DNA from: an uncultured Bacilli bacterium
Lineage (GTDB): Bacteria; Bacillota_I; Bacilli_A; RF39; UBA660
Assembly (NCBI GenBank): GCA_944363925.1
Contig: CALVVS010000008.1
Coordinates: forward strand, 1-37,303
Direction of reading: 5' to 3'
Length of the DNA stretch: 37,303 nucleotides
The position numbers and the translations under genes are program-made. Of the stretch, positions 1-6,723 are shown one piece after another. Each line of letters begins with the position of its first letter. Position 1 is the stretch's first letter. Below the pieces are notes generated by a model. It saw nothing but the letters and a program-made list of their open reading frames with translations, was not told where the DNA came from and did not search any database.

Positions 1-149
1 GATGTAAGACCACTTTCTGTATTATCGTACGTTACATCATTAGAAGGAAAATATGTTTCTGCATAAACTATTACCACACCAGCGGATACTACTCCTAGTA
101 TAAAACCTATCAAATATTTCTTTAAAAATTCTTTTGTTTTTTCTTTCAT
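1..149 (-). CDS. TYFPSN-family secreted/anchored surface protein (5' part only)
   Basis: The gene runs off the left edge, so only its first 49 codons are seen. The product begins with a Lys/Glu-rich stretch and a hydrophobic segment (about residues 13-29) ending in VIVYA, a possible signal-peptidase site. It continues ETYFPSNDVTYDNTESGLTS. The same layout (basic start, one hydrophobic helix, YA-x-TYFPSN-x-VTY-N) occurs in the genes at 18292-18831 and 26506-27207, so this is a third member of a local family. In the other two the module continues to VQGAIDELYNTC and then repeats; here that part lies outside the window. It faces the XRE gene at 258-482 across a promoter with repeated palindromes. 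Function is unknown; a cell-surface role is inferred. Confidence 0.8.
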   Translation of the reverse strand, partial: MKEKTKEFLKKYLIGFILGVVSAGVVIVYAETYFPSNDVTYDNTESGLT

Positions 150-165
150 CACTATTCCTCGCTTT

Positions 166-245
166 CACTATTAGTGGTAGTTTCAAACAAATTATATCTT
201 ATAAAATGTACAATGTCAATACTATTAGTGGTAGCACTTTTAGTG
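166..245. promoter_or_regulatory. Three operator-like palindromes in a divergent intergenic region
   Basis: The 11-mer CACTATTAGTG (166-176, arms CACTA/TAGTG) is repeated as TACTATTAGTG (220-230) and CACTTTTAGTG (235-245). The first two are followed by GTAG, giving a longer direct repeat. An outer inverted repeat, CTTTCACT (162-169) and AGTGAAAG (242-249), brackets the region. The copies lie just downstream of the -10 and just upstream of the -35 of the leftward promoter, and immediately ahead of the ribosome site of the XRE gene. They are the obvious candidate binding sites for that regulator. Confidence 0.7.
191..219 (-). promoter_or_regulatory. Consensus sigma-A promoter for the leftward surface-protein gene
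   Basis: On the minus strand TTGACA (214-219) and TATAAT (191-196) are separated by exactly 17 bases, a perfect match to the vegetative consensus. Such a strong promoter flanked by operator-like palindromes suggests that the gene is normally held by a repressor. Confidence 0.85.
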
Positions 246-257
246 AAAGGAGATTGT

Positions 258-482
258 ATGAAAGCAGATATTACTAATATGGCACCGCAAGATATTGCCT
301 TACTTATTAGAGAGTGGTCGGAGGAATCACAAGCACAATTTGCAATATCAGTTAATAAAAGTTATTCATCTATTACCAAAATTGAAACTGGTGAGCGTAA
401 TTTATATTTACATACTTTTTTACAGTGGTGCCGAAATAAGGGAATAAAGGTTACAATGGAAAAAACACGAAAAAAAAGTTAG
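258..482 (+). CDS. Small XRE-family HTH regulator
   Basis: The product is 74 aa. I start it at the ATG at 258 because AAAGGAG lies 5 bases upstream; an in-frame ATG at 174 would put 28 hydrophobic residues encoded by the operator region in front. Residues 10-60 read as a Cro/C1-type helix-turn-helix: SQAQFAISVNKSYSSITKIE covers the two helices, followed by TGERNLYLHTFLQWC. There is no ligand or oligomerisation domain, only a basic tail ending KTRKKS. It is divergent from the TYFPSN gene at 1-149 and is the probable regulator of that gene and of itself. Two similar pairings occur at 18292-19229 and 26506-27749. The identification as XRE is firm; the target is inferred from position. Confidence 0.82.
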   Translation: MKADITNMAPQDIALLIREWSEESQAQFAISVNKSYSSITKIETGERNLYLHTFLQWCRNKGIKVTMEKTRKKS

Positions 483-498
483 AGTTTTCTAACTTTTT
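471..498. terminator. Bidirectional rho-independent terminator
   Basis: The 10-bp arms AAAAAGTTAG (473-482) and CTAACTTTTT (489-498) enclose a 6-base loop. A-rich and T-rich flanks let it serve both the XRE gene (stop at 480-482) and the converging gene that ends at 489. Confidence 0.85.
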
Positions 499-1811
499 CG
501 ATATTTGAATTTATATGTTACTTCTAATTTGTAGTTTTCGTTTGAAGCAAATTCGGGAATAGACATTTTTACTTTTTCTTCAAATTCATTGCGGGTTAAT
601 GGTTTACTTAAAACTTTTAATGATACTGTTTCATATTGAACTCTAAATCTTGTCATGATTTTTCTCTCTTCTAGTCTATATTCTTGGTTAGAAGTATCTA
701 CTTTACTTTCGGCACTCCAAGATGTTGGGTTGCCTAATGTTTCAGTTTCGCGATCTTTATAAGGTCTATTTCTAGGGGCATCTGAACTATAACTACTATA
801 TCTACGTTTTGTACCGTTATACCAGCGCCATTGTTTATCGCGATAACGGTATAAAGTGGCTGTTTCTTCATCTCTTTTATTATATTTTTCGGTATTAACG
901 TCTTCTTTAGCACTATATTTTCCACTATTATAATATATTTTTTTACCAGCATCATTTAAGTAATAATATTTATAACCGGTTGTTTGCTGTATTGTTCGAT
1001 AATCTTTTTCTGCTGGGTAATCTAAGGAGTATTCACTCCACTCTGTATATATTGAACTTCCTTCATCTTTATTGGCAAATCCAGCTGGTTGTTCTGATGA
1101 AAATCCAGAATAATCACCTTCTATATCATACCATTTCCAACTACGGTCACGGTAACGATAATAATATATACTTTCACTTTCTATATTTACGGTATTGGCA
1201 TCTTCTGGTATTTTTGGAAGTTTTTCTAAGTCCATAGGTAGTTTGATGCCATATTCAGATATTTCATCTTGAAGTTCCTCGTCATCGAAATAATCTGACC
1301 ATTTTGTAGTACTTACTTGACGTTCATAATAATTATAATAAGGTACTACATCGACAATTGCTTTGCCCTTTGGATAGGAAGTTTGTTCGGCACTCCACGA
1401 ACCATATTTTAAATTAACCGAACATTTTCCACAGTTTCTAACATCTATTGTATAAACGTAATCTTCTTTATATTTTGTGATTTTGACACTACCAGAACAA
1501 AGACTATTATTGGTTCTAGTACTACTTAAATAACCATCATCATACATTTCATTTAATCTTACAGTTACGCTTTCTCCTTCTAGAGTTGGAACAGTTCCAG
1601 CATCTTTAGCATAATTTAAACTGGCTGTTTTTAAATAGTTATATATTTTTAGGCAACTATTATTTTGAACGGCAGCAACTATAATAAAAATTATGATTAC
1701 TATAGGTAAAATGGTTCCAAAGATGAAGAAAAAATTTAGCAATGGCCTTTTATTTTCTAAGGATCTATTAATTGTATTTCCTTCTTCATCAACATAGGTT
1801 TGTCGTTTCAT
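489..1811 (-). CDS. Membrane-anchored Tyr/Trp-rich protein with internal duplication, unknown function
   Basis: The 440-aa product has a charged N-terminus, one strong membrane helix (about residues 25-47) and a long polar, probably extracellular region. The segment after the helix (KIYNYLKTASLNYAKDAGTV, then SVTVRLNEMYDDGYLSS, then a pair of cysteines) resembles the C-terminal part of some pilin-like proteins, but I cannot confirm that. A longer unit occurs twice: YYYRYRDRSWKWYDIEGDYS and, roughly 110 residues later, LYRYRDKQWRWYNGTKRRYS, each followed by a Ser-rich turn and a Trp-Ser motif. Trp-Ser recurs four times in all (YGSWSAEQ, TTKWSDY, YTEWSEY, PTSWSAE). It shares a terminator with the XRE gene at 258-482 and has its own promoter. 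A surface structural or adhesive role is only a guess. Confidence 0.75.
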   Translation of the reverse strand: MKRQTYVDEEGNTINRSLENKRPLLNFFFIFGTILPIVIIIFIIVAAVQNNSCLKIYNYLKTASLNYAKDAGTVPTLEGESVTVRLNEMYDDGYLSSTRTNNSLCSGSVKITKYKEDYVYTIDVRNCGKCSVNLKYGSWSAEQTSYPKGKAIVDVVPYYNYYERQVSTTKWSDYFDDEELQDEISEYGIKLPMDLEKLPKIPEDANTVNIESESIYYYRYRDRSWKWYDIEGDYSGFSSEQPAGFANKDEGSSIYTEWSEYSLDYPAEKDYRTIQQTTGYKYYYLNDAGKKIYYNSGKYSAKEDVNTEKYNKRDEETATLYRYRDKQWRWYNGTKRRYSSYSSDAPRNRPYKDRETETLGNPTSWSAESKVDTSNQEYRLEERKIMTRFRVQYETVSLKVLSKPLTRNEFEEKVKMSIPEFASNENYKLEVTYKFKYRKS

Positions 1812-1834
1812 AGCATCACCCCTCGTATAATATC

Positions 1835-1862
1835 ATTTTAGCACATCTAAGATAATTTTCAA
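1835..1862 (-). promoter_or_regulatory. Promoter of the 489-1811 gene
   Basis: On the minus strand TTGAAA (1857-1862) is 16 bases from TAAAAT (1835-1840), and TGC immediately before the -10 gives an extended -10. GAGGGGTGAT ahead of the ATG is the ribosome site. Confidence 0.6.
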
Positions 1863-1874
1863 AGGATAAAATAG

Positions 1875-1897
1875 AAAAAAAGTCATAATGACTTTTT
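1875..1897 (-). terminator. Terminator of the LppM-like lipoprotein gene
   Basis: AAAAAGTC (1877-1884) pairs with GACTTTTT (1890-1897) around a 5-base loop. Read leftward it ends in a run of T. The stem overlaps the stop codon of the gene ending at 1896. Confidence 0.85.
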
Positions 1898-3131
1898 AGT
1901 TTATGTTAGTATTATTATTTAATGAATTATTAGGTTGGTTTGGCGTTGATGAAATATCTAATGTTTCAATTTCTGGAGATGGCTGACTTTCGGTTGGTGC
2001 TGGAGCAGAAGGTGCTGGTACAGGGTTTTGATTTACTTGTATTTGCGGGTTATCAATTGTTTGGGTTTGAACAGTGGCTTGATTATTTTGAGTTTGAGGC
2101 TGAACAATTGGTTCGGTATTTTGAACAGTCATTTGATTTATAGTTTGATTTGAAGTCACATTTGGAGTTATATTTTCTTGAATATTAGTTTGTGGCATAT
2201 TAGTTATTGGTGTTACTGGAGCTTGGTTTGGTACCACATTATTTACTGGTGTATTTTCTACAGGAACTGGAGTTCCTAATGGTGCTTTAGGTTTTCTTTT
2301 ACTCATTATTATAATTACAATAATAAGTATGATGAGGATAACAGCAAGACCTACAGTTAAATAAATGTTATTCATATTATATAATTCAAAAGTAAATTCT
2401 ATATCATCTTGAGTATTTACTAAATTCCAAACTAAGGTTTTACCGTCATTTTCAGTAGATGTCGCATTACTGCTGATGGCTTTATATGGCAAGGTTACAT
2501 TAAACTTCATATCAAGTGTAGATGAAAGCATAGACATATCCATATTGCTTGAAAAATCAAAGGAACTATCAGTTTGAGTATCTGTATCATCTTGAACATT
2601 GGTATCAGTTTGAGTATCGTTACTACCTTGAATAGTAGTATCATCTTCAATATTCATTTGATTATCATCAGTAGTAGTTGTTTGGTCAGCGTTTTCGATT
2701 TGGCTTTGTAATTCATCAGTGGCATTATTTTTTACTTTGGCAGTATAAGTGTTTTTAAAGAAACCTTTTTTTACGGTGAAAACATTATTTGGTGTTTCTT
2801 CATCGGCGAGAGCATTTAAGTCAAGAGTTGTTTCTTTTTCGCTACTAAGGTCATCAATATTGGCAAAGCTTTTAGTAAATTTATAGCCAGTCATGGAATC
2901 ATCTGAATATTTTTCTGTTTTAAAGCCTTTTTCTTCAAACTCTTTTATTTCTTCATTTTCTAAGAGGTCATCTTCACCACTTTGCTCTAAGAAGCTACTA
3001 TCAATGGCGGCTATCAGTGATAAGTTCATACTTTTATCTTTGGTTATCTCCATATTAACATGTGATTTTACACATCCGGTCATTAAAAAGACAACTAACA
3101 TAATGTTTAATAATTTTAAACTTTTTTTCAT
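1896..3131 (-). CDS. LppM-like lipoprotein with C-terminal membrane helix and Pro/Gln/Asn-rich tail
   Basis: The 411-aa product starts with a lipoprotein signal: a basic start, a hydrophobic stretch, then lipobox MTGC with Cys20. The following VKSHVNMEITKDKSMNLSL and the alternating beta-rich sequence fit the LppM domain found in many Firmicute lipoproteins. An acidic Thr/Asp/Gln linker (about 150-190) follows. Then comes a membrane helix (about 258-278, IYLTVGLAVILIILIIVIII), a basic stop-transfer SKRKPK, and about 130 residues rich in Pro, Gln, Asn and Thr. With a lipid anchor outside and a helix near the middle, the tail should lie in the cytoplasm. GGGGAG precedes the ATG, and the gene has its own promoter and terminator. 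Function is unknown. Confidence 0.8.
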   Translation of the reverse strand: MKKSLKLLNIMLVVFLMTGCVKSHVNMEITKDKSMNLSLIAAIDSSFLEQSGEDDLLENEEIKEFEEKGFKTEKYSDDSMTGYKFTKSFANIDDLSSEKETTLDLNALADEETPNNVFTVKKGFFKNTYTAKVKNNATDELQSQIENADQTTTTDDNQMNIEDDTTIQGSNDTQTDTNVQDDTDTQTDSSFDFSSNMDMSMLSSTLDMKFNVTLPYKAISSNATSTENDGKTLVWNLVNTQDDIEFTFELYNMNNIYLTVGLAVILIILIIVIIIMSKRKPKAPLGTPVPVENTPVNNVVPNQAPVTPITNMPQTNIQENITPNVTSNQTINQMTVQNTEPIVQPQTQNNQATVQTQTIDNPQIQVNQNPVPAPSAPAPTESQPSPEIETLDISSTPNQPNNSLNNNTNIN

Positions 3132-3153
3132 TTTCTCCCCTACCTTCTTTCTT

Positions 3154-3182
3154 AGAATAACAAACTAGATTGCTTTTGTCAA
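3154..3182 (-). promoter_or_regulatory. Promoter of the LppM-like lipoprotein gene
   Basis: On the minus strand TTGACA (3177-3182), a 17-base spacer and TATTCT (3154-3159) form a good sigma-A promoter. Confidence 0.8.
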
Positions 3183-3190
3183 TATTTGAC

Positions 3191-3220
3191 GAAAAAAGAA
3201 AATAGGTTTAACTATTTTCT
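3191..3220 (-). terminator. Terminator of the nrdD-nrdG operon
   Basis: AGAAAATAG (3197-3205) pairs with CTATTTTCT (3212-3220) around GTTTAA. Reading leftward it is followed by TTTTTTC. It lies about 55 bases past the nrdG stop. Confidence 0.85.
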
Positions 3221-3274
3221 AGTTTTAAGGTTAACTACACAAATTAAATATACGAAGTTTTATGATAGTTTTCC

Positions 3275-3826
3275 TTATATATATACATGTTTTTTTCTAG
3301 GAACTTCAATTTTATGAGTACGCTCATGCATATATTTATCAATTAGAACAACTTTATTTTCTTTGAGGCTTTTTTGAACATCAATTATTTTTTGATTTCT
3401 AGAACCTCTGAAGTCTAAGTTTAAGCTAAATTCAGCAATTTCAAATTTTCCATCGACTAAGACATCAATATATTTTAAAAATTCAGCTTGTTTTTTATTT
3501 TTTAAAACTTGTTCATAGGTAAAGCCGGTATAGCACCAAACATTTAGACCTTTTTCTTTGGCGTGTTTAGCAATTTCGGTACAGGCTTCGGCCTGAAACA
3601 TGGGATCACCACCAGAAAAAGTTATTCCTTGCTGGCCCATAAGGGTATTTAATTTTTTTATTACTTCTTCGGTTGTGACAGAAAAGCCGCCTTTAAAATC
3701 ATGGGTAGTCGGATTTTGGCATCCTTTACAATTATGACTACATCCCTGAGTCCAAATGACGGTTCTTATTCCTGGTCCATCGACTATACTATCTGGCTGC
3801 AAGTCACTGGCTAAACGAATTTTCAT
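3275..3826 (-). CDS. nrdG: Anaerobic ribonucleoside-triphosphate reductase activating protein
   Basis: A radical SAM enzyme of 183 aa that binds a [4Fe-4S] cluster and cleaves S-adenosylmethionine to install the glycyl radical on class III ribonucleotide reductase. The cluster motif CSHNCKGCQNP (CxxxCxxC) lies near residues 30-37, preceded by DGPGIRTVIWTQG. GITFSGGDPMFQ (about 68-79) is the GGDP-type SAM-binding strand. Length is normal for NrdG. Its ATG directly abuts the stop of the small glycyl-radical ORF (TAAATG), and no clear ribosome site precedes it, so translation is probably coupled. Here its likely substrate is the separate 55-aa glycyl-radical polypeptide encoded just upstream rather than the C-terminus of the large subunit. 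Confidence 0.95.
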   Translation of the reverse strand: MKIRLASDLQPDSIVDGPGIRTVIWTQGCSHNCKGCQNPTTHDFKGGFSVTTEEVIKKLNTLMGQQGITFSGGDPMFQAEACTEIAKHAKEKGLNVWCYTGFTYEQVLKNKKQAEFLKYIDVLVDGKFEIAEFSLNLDFRGSRNQKIIDVQKSLKENKVVLIDKYMHERTHKIEVPRKKHVYI

Positions 3827-3994
3827 TTATTTAGCAGCTTTCATAAGACCAGCAGTACTATGTTTTACACGGTCGTGTTCTTCGGCTCTTTTAGCATTAT
3901 TGAAACGGTCTGTTGTTCCAACTAAATATCCTGTAATTCTTCTAATTCTTTCGAATTTAACGCCTTCTCCTACTTTTTTTTCGTCTGCTTTCAT
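3827..3994 (-). CDS. Stand-alone glycyl-radical domain of class III ribonucleotide reductase (split NrdD C-terminus)
   Basis: This 55-aa ORF contains GVKFERIRRITGYLVGTTDR and then FNNAKRAEEHDRVKH, the motif that normally forms the extreme C-terminus of NrdD. The radical glycine would be Gly22 in RITGY. The large nrdD ORF stops at 4007 without an equivalent. AGGAGG overlaps that stop codon and lies 8 bases before this ATG, a very good ribosome site, so this looks like a gene in its own right. It is in the same frame as nrdD (TAG then four codons then ATG), so readthrough of TAG would also give a fused protein. Its beginning (VGEGVKFERI) resembles the end of the large ORF (EGEGVPMERI), as if the junction had been duplicated. 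A 10-residue tail (STAGLMKAAK) follows the usual end. The domain identity is clear; assembly in trans is inferred, by analogy with YfiD/GrcA and pyruvate formate-lyase. Confidence 0.9.
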   Translation of the reverse strand: MKADEKKVGEGVKFERIRRITGYLVGTTDRFNNAKRAEEHDRVKHSTAGLMKAAK

Positions 3995-4006
3995 TTTATT
4001 TTCCTC

Positions 4007-6304
4007 CTATCTTCCACCGCAAGTATTTAAACTTGCATTTTTAATTCTTTCCATTGGAACTCCTTCGCCTTCCTTACGGCCGCAACCTGGACAGAAGTCA
4101 CCAATGACACCAGTATATCCACAAACTGGGTCTCTATCTACTGGGTGGTTAATAGCTCCATAACCAATACCGTTATCATGCATGGTTCTGATGATTTGTT
4201 CAAAGGCATCGACGTTCATAGCAGTATCACCATCTAATTCTACATAAGTGATATGGCCACCATTTGTTAGGGCGTGGTAAGGGGCTTCTATTTGAATTTT
4301 TTTTGCAGCTGAAATATTATAATATACTGGTACATGGAAGGAATTTGTATAATATTCTTTATCAGTTATACCTTTTATTTTTCCATATACGGCTTTATCG
4401 ATATTGGTAAATCTACCAGATAAACCTTCAGCTGGTGTGGCTATTAATGAGAAATTTAGATTATATTCTTTAGAATATTCATCCATTTTCTTACGCATAA
4501 AGCCAATTATTTTTAAACCAAGTTTTTGGGCTTCTTCGCTTTCGCCATGATGTTTACCAATTAAGGCTTTTAAACATTCGGCTAGGCCAATAAAGCCAAC
4601 GGTTAAGGTTCCATGTTTTAAAATTTTTCTTAATCTATCGTTTGGTTTTAGTTTTTCACTATCCATCCAAACGCCTTGACCTAATAAAAATGGGAAATTA
4701 TATATTCTTTTTGAACACTGAATTTCAAATCTTTCTAGTAATTGGTCTTTGACTAGTTCTATTAGTTCTTCAAGTTCTTTGAAGAAACCATCTAAATCAG
4801 TTTCACCGCTAACGATACCATGTTTGATACCTAGTCTAGGCAAGTTAATCGAAGTAAATGAAAGGTTTCCTCTACCCGGAGTGATTGGATGGTCTGAAGT
4901 AATATCAGCTAAGACTCTGGTTCGGCAGCCCATATATCCTACTTCTGTCTCATAATCATTTGGGTCATAATATTCTAGGTTAAATGGGGCATCAATAAAC
5001 GAGAAGTTTGGAAATAGTCTTTTGGCTGATACTTCACAAGCTAGTTTGAACAAATCATAGTTAGGGTCTTCTTTATTATAATTGACACCTTCTTTAACTT
5101 TGAAAATAGAAATTGGGAATATTGGAGTTTCATGATTTCCTAAACCAGCATCAGTGGCAAGTAGATAATTTTTCATGACCATGCGGCCTTCTGGTGAGGT
5201 ATCAGTTCCAAAGTTGATTGATGAAAATGGAACTTGAGCACCGGCTCTTGAGTGCATGGTATTTAAGTTATGAATAAAGGCTTCCATTGCTTGATAAGTC
5301 TGTCTATCGGTTTTTTCATAAGCTTTTTCATAGGCTTTTTTAAATAAACGTTTTACTTGCTTTGATTCTTTAGTAAATGGGTCAAACATACTAAGGTCAA
5401 TATCGATTGTTTTAAGTTTATCAATTTCTTTAGCAACTCTATCCATATTTATATAATATTCTAAATCGGTTAAGTCTAAGTAATCATAAATGGCTTGTTT
5501 TAGTTGCTTTTTGAAAGTGGCTAGAACACCTGGTGCCATGTAGTAATCAAAGGCTGGGATGGCCTGTCCACCGTGCTGGTCATTTTGGTTAGCCTGTATG
5601 GCGATGGCTGCTAAGGCGGTATAACTAACTATATCTTTGGGCTGTCTTAAATAACCATGACCGGTTGAGAAACCATTTTTAAATAATTTATTGATATCGA
5701 TTTGGCAGCAAGTTGTGGTTCCCATTGGTAAGAAGTCCATATCGTGGATATGAATATCACCGTTATCATGGGCTTCAGCAAATTTTGGTTTCATTAGATA
5801 AGCTTTAGCAAATTCTTTAGATACTGTTGAGCCATACTGAAGCATGGTTCCCATTGCGGTATCGCCATCGACGTTGGCATTTTCTCTTTTATCATTTACT
5901 TCAGAAGCTGATTTTAAACCTAAACTTTCTAGAGCTTTTAAAAATTTATGTTGTTTTTTTTCGCCAAAGAAGATTTGTCTTGAGATGTTTCTTCTTTCTC
6001 TATAATCAGCAAATTCTTTATAAACATCAGGATAGCCTTGTTTTTGGAGTTCGGCTTCGATTAAATCTTGGATGGCTTCTATTTTAATTTTTTCTTCATT
6101 TTTATATTCTTTTTCGATGCGTTTAATAACTGAATTATAAACTTTATTAACGTCTTTTTCTGAATAATGAGCTTCTTCGTCTTTTTCTAGACTATCGAAA
6201 GCCTTTTTTATAGCTAGGGCAATTTTTGTGCCGTTCCAAGCTACTTTTTTTCCACTTCTTTTAACGACTGTTAAGTAGTCTAATTTTTCTTCTTCAATTG
6301 TCAT
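4007..6304 (-). CDS. nrdD: Anaerobic ribonucleoside-triphosphate reductase large subunit, lacking its glycyl-radical end
   Basis: The 765-aa product is class III ribonucleotide reductase, which makes dNTPs from NTPs without oxygen. Residues about 11-105 form an ATP-cone allosteric domain (VVKRSGKKVAWNGTKIALAI). The rest is the ten-stranded barrel, with the thiyl-radical cysteine at Cys460 in YMGCRTRV and the substrate-loop region NTMHSRAGAQVPFSSINFGT. Near the C-terminus Cys728, Cys738 and Cys741 (VCGY...CPGCG) belong to the zinc site. After ERI the protein diverges to KNASLNTCGGR and stops, so the RxxGY radical motif is absent and is supplied by the ORF at 3827-3994. Cys762 in the new tail could act as a metal ligand. 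The start is an ATG with TAGGAGGTAC upstream and a strong promoter. The identification is certain; how the split enzyme is assembled is unknown. Confidence 0.96.
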   Translation of the reverse strand: MTIEEEKLDYLTVVKRSGKKVAWNGTKIALAIKKAFDSLEKDEEAHYSEKDVNKVYNSVIKRIEKEYKNEEKIKIEAIQDLIEAELQKQGYPDVYKEFADYRERRNISRQIFFGEKKQHKFLKALESLGLKSASEVNDKRENANVDGDTAMGTMLQYGSTVSKEFAKAYLMKPKFAEAHDNGDIHIHDMDFLPMGTTTCCQIDINKLFKNGFSTGHGYLRQPKDIVSYTALAAIAIQANQNDQHGGQAIPAFDYYMAPGVLATFKKQLKQAIYDYLDLTDLEYYINMDRVAKEIDKLKTIDIDLSMFDPFTKESKQVKRLFKKAYEKAYEKTDRQTYQAMEAFIHNLNTMHSRAGAQVPFSSINFGTDTSPEGRMVMKNYLLATDAGLGNHETPIFPISIFKVKEGVNYNKEDPNYDLFKLACEVSAKRLFPNFSFIDAPFNLEYYDPNDYETEVGYMGCRTRVLADITSDHPITPGRGNLSFTSINLPRLGIKHGIVSGETDLDGFFKELEELIELVKDQLLERFEIQCSKRIYNFPFLLGQGVWMDSEKLKPNDRLRKILKHGTLTVGFIGLAECLKALIGKHHGESEEAQKLGLKIIGFMRKKMDEYSKEYNLNFSLIATPAEGLSGRFTNIDKAVYGKIKGITDKEYYTNSFHVPVYYNISAAKKIQIEAPYHALTNGGHITYVELDGDTAMNVDAFEQIIRTMHDNGIGYGAINHPVDRDPVCGYTGVIGDFCPGCGRKEGEGVPMERIKNASLNTCGGR

Positions 6305-6328
6305 AAGTACCTCCTATATTCTAAATTG

Positions 6329-6357
6329 ATTATATACCCCTAGCGAGGTTCAGTCAA
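6329..6357 (-). promoter_or_regulatory. Promoter of the nrdD operon
   Basis: On the minus strand TTGACT (6352-6357), 17 bases and TATAAT (6329-6334) make a near-consensus promoter. I could not recognise a convincing NrdR box beside it. Confidence 0.85.
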
Positions 6358-6360
6358 TAG

Positions 6361-6723
6361 AAAATGTTCGCTTTTTTGAAGTTTTTTTGTCCTTATATTT
6401 TTTTGCTTTATTTTTGGTGTTTTTTCGATTTTTCTATTTACGTAAATTTTTCGTTTTTTGATTTTTGTGATTTTTACGTTATTGTTTATTTTGCTTCATT
6501 TTGGATATTTACATTTATTTTAAAGGGTTTGTCTGTTTTTTTGATGTTTTTTTGAATTAAAAAGATTTTTGGCTTTTTTGATTTTTTGTTATTTTAATTT
6601 TATTGGTTTTGTGTTTTTTTAACATTTTTGTTTTTTGTTTATTTTACTTTTTCAAAGGTAGTATGTTCGCTTTTTGGTATGTTTATAGCAAACAAAACAT
6701 ATATTTATTTTAAGGTGGTTTGG
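6361..6723. other. Extremely T-rich intergenic region upstream of the deacetylase gene
   Basis: This 363-base stretch has a strong T bias on the plus strand, with many TTTTTG and GATTTTT runs. ORFs through it encode only Phe-rich junk. The 13-mer ATGTTCGCTTTTT occurs at both ends (6364-6376 and 6663-6675). Near the gene TATGTTT (6678-6684) and AAACATA (6695-6701) form an inverted repeat that could be an operator. I see no RNA gene in it. Confidence 0.5.

Noticed and set aside
258-482. Toxin-antitoxin pair with the neighbouring surface gene
   Set aside because: The XRE/partner pairs are divergent rather than cotranscribed, and the partners carry secretion signals and repeats, unlike known XRE-linked toxins.
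4007-4009. TAG between nrdD and the glycyl-radical ORF as a simple nonsense mutation or sequencing error
   Set aside because: The downstream ORF has its own AGGAGG and ATG, the upstream end has a diverged tail, and the sequence around ERI occurs on both sides. A single-base change would not create these. Readthrough remains possible and is noted in the finding.
6364-6555. Small Phe-rich membrane protein ORF
   Set aside because: It lies wholly in T-rich low-complexity DNA, has no ribosome site, and its composition is what random T runs would encode.
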